Origin: Bacteroidales bacterium
GTDB taxonomy: Bacteria; Bacteroidota; Bacteroidia; Bacteroidales; UBA932
Assembly (NCBI GenBank): GCA_017479265.1
Contig: JAFVCK010000014.1
Coordinates: 1 to 56,318 of the forward strand
Direction of reading: 5' to 3'
Length of the DNA stretch: 56,318 nt
Of this stretch, positions 55,331 to 56,318 are shown piece by piece. Under the pieces are notes generated by a model. That model saw only the letters and a program-made list of their open reading frames with translations, did no database searches and was not told where the DNA came from. Made by a program: the position numbers and the translations under genes. Position 1 is the stretch's first letter, and each line of letters begins with the position of its first letter.

Positions 55331-55460
55331 TTAAAAAATAACCTGCATCACTTGAACACGTAGCCACCCTCGGCTCGTAAGAGGGAGGGGCCCGCCGCTT
55401 TGCGGTGTGAGGGGCCGAACGGAGTGAGGCGGTTCATAGTGATGCAGGTTATTTTTTTAA
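55331..55460. repeat. 130-bp inverted-repeat element between receptor gene and gyrB
   Basis: Long near-perfect arms (55331-55352 and 55438-55460, 22 bp with one extra T) end in A6 and T7. The stem continues with TGAAC/GTTCA. The interior holds smaller hairpins (CCCTC/GAGGG, GGCCC/GGGCC, CCGC-TTT-GCGG). Either strand would fold into an intrinsic-terminator shape. A 29-codon ATG-to-TGA frame on the minus strand (55348-55437) lies between the arms. It may be a miniature mobile repeat or a structured RNA; no second copy is in the window. Confidence 0.65.
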
Positions 55461-55492
55461 TGTTCCTATATAAAAAACAAAAAGTGACGCTC

Positions 55493-56317
55493 TTACAGGA
55501 GGAACACCAGTCCCAGAGTAAAGTTGATACCTGAGGAGGTGTACATGGGCGTACGCTGTATGGTCATGTTGAGCAGGTTGCCGGCCGAGGCCCAGATGCT
55601 GAAATGCCTGTTGATTACGTATTCGCCGCTGAGTCCGAGGTCCACCCATCCGGGTATCCTGGCCTCCACGGGGTTGTAGGCGGTGCCGGGCATGGGAGTG
55701 AGATATCCCCTGCGGGCGGAAGCCATTTCCACGTACAGGCCGCCTATTATGCGGTCGTTCCAGTTGTAGCGGCCGCGGACCATGCCGGTGAAGGGAGCGC
55801 CTCCGAAACCGGGCTTTTCATTCTTGAGAAGATTGTTCCACCTGTAGGAGAGCCTGGCCTCCACGAGGAAGGGCTTTGCATCATAGACTCCGTTGAAATC
55901 CACGAAGGCCTCGTTGTAGGAGTATTTGGTGAAGTCCCTGGCATCGGCGCCGTCCGAGTCCTGATATGTCCAGATCACTCCGGGCACAAGGTCGCGGGGT
56001 ACGCTTCCTGTCCCCAGACCGGAGAAGAAAACGGTCTGCACCATCTGGTTCTTTACCATGCGCCAGCCTCCGGAGAGGTCGTAGCGGAACTTGGGAGTGA
56101 TGTTGCCCCTGAATCCAAGGCGGGCGTTGACCCTTTCCGTGGTCAGGTCGCTGAAAGGACCGTAGCCGCGGCCGTAGTCGGCATGGAAGAAATGGTTCGC
56201 GTCCTTGAGGGAGGAATAGTCGTTGAGGCTGTCGCCGCCGGTGACGGATGCATATACGTCAAGCCAGTCGGGCACCACGGCTACGTCGGCATGGACTGCA
56301 GGATAGACCAGCTGTCC
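55493..56317 (-). CDS. C-terminal part of a TonB-dependent receptor-like outer membrane beta-barrel protein
   Basis: Partial gene: the frame is open to the right edge, with about 274 codons visible. Alternating strands with aromatic belts (KFRYDLSGGWRMVKNQMVQ, PFLVEARLSYRWNNLL, FTGMVRGRYNWNDRIIGGLY) and the ending FTLGLVFLL fit a TonB-dependent receptor barrel. NRHFSIWASAGNLLN resembles the common last-strand motif of these receptors. The N-terminal plug is outside the window, so the substrate cannot be judged. The inverted-repeat element and a terminator follow. Confidence 0.7.
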   Translation of the reverse strand, partial: GQLVYPAVHADVAVVPDWLDVYASVTGGDSLNDYSSLKDANHFFHADYGRGYGPFSDLTTERVNARLGFRGNITPKFRYDLSGGWRMVKNQMVQTVFFSGLGTGSVPRDLVPGVIWTYQDSDGADARDFTKYSYNEAFVDFNGVYDAKPFLVEARLSYRWNNLLKNEKPGFGGAPFTGMVRGRYNWNDRIIGGLYVEMASARRGYLTPMPGTAYNPVEARIPGWVDLGLSGEYVINRHFSIWASAGNLLNMTIQRTPMYTSSGINFTLGLVFLL

Positions 56318-56318
56318 C

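Noticed and set aside
55348-55437. 29-codon minus-strand frame inside the inverted repeat as a real peptide gene
   Set aside because: No promoter of the local type, codon bias is weak, and the start and stop sit at the edges of the strong stem, which would block translation; reported only as part of the element.

Overview
The window looks like chromosomal DNA from a Bacteroidota (Bacteroidales-type) bacterium. The evidence is two SusC/SusD pairs, families largely confined to this phylum (DUF1735, DUF3822, DUF4290, DUF4293, a FISUMP lipoprotein), few Shine-Dalgarno sequences, and intergenic -7 boxes of the Bacteroidota type TAnnTTTG, often with TTG exactly 20 bp upstream. Third codon positions are GC-rich, more like Alistipes- or Cryptobacteroides-type genomes than Bacteroides; that placement is inference. 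I see no tRNA, rRNA, CRISPR array, transposase or phage gene.

Layout. 1-12.7 kb (minus strand): one glycan-uptake type operon. A beta-helix/propeller-like lipoprotein comes first, then SusC-SusD, a DUF1735 lipoprotein, and a second, paralogous SusC-SusD pair that runs off the left edge. 12.8-17.8 kb: dnaK, a divergent RluA-type pseudouridine synthase, a membrane-anchored AraC-type regulator and a YitT-family protein. 17.8-22.4 kb: leuS behind an M28-peptidase-like/TonB-C fusion that has lost most metal ligands, and a SPOR lipoprotein. 22.4-28.5 kb: back-to-back capA-like and phoH genes with nearly leaderless promoters, then gyrA with a TPR gene. 28.5-37.6 kb: an AI-2E-type permease, an unannotated 41-codon gene, and a six-gene minus-strand operon (DHH phosphoesterase, two FKBP-type lipoproteins, MATE exporter, serine hydrolase, Clp ATPase). 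37.7-41 kb: a pilin-like membrane protein, DUF3822 and rsmD, then a nucleoside phosphorylase and DUF4293. 41-47 kb: a phosphate acyltransferase with acetate kinase, a short ComEC, a FISUMP lipoprotein, an ApbE lipoprotein and a LolA-like protein. 47-55.2 kb: DUF4290-ftsK-lolA and gyrB-SDR-HD operons. 55.2-56.3 kb: a terminator interlocked with the gyrB promoter, a 130-bp inverted-repeat element and the C-terminal end of an outer-membrane receptor.

Most of the window is ordinary housekeeping and envelope biology. The least explained parts are the 41-aa gene antisense to the clp operon 3' UTR, the inactive M28-TonB fusion coupled to leuS, the pilin-like plus DUF3822 pair, the leaderless phoH/capA promoters, and the inverted-repeat element beside gyrB.
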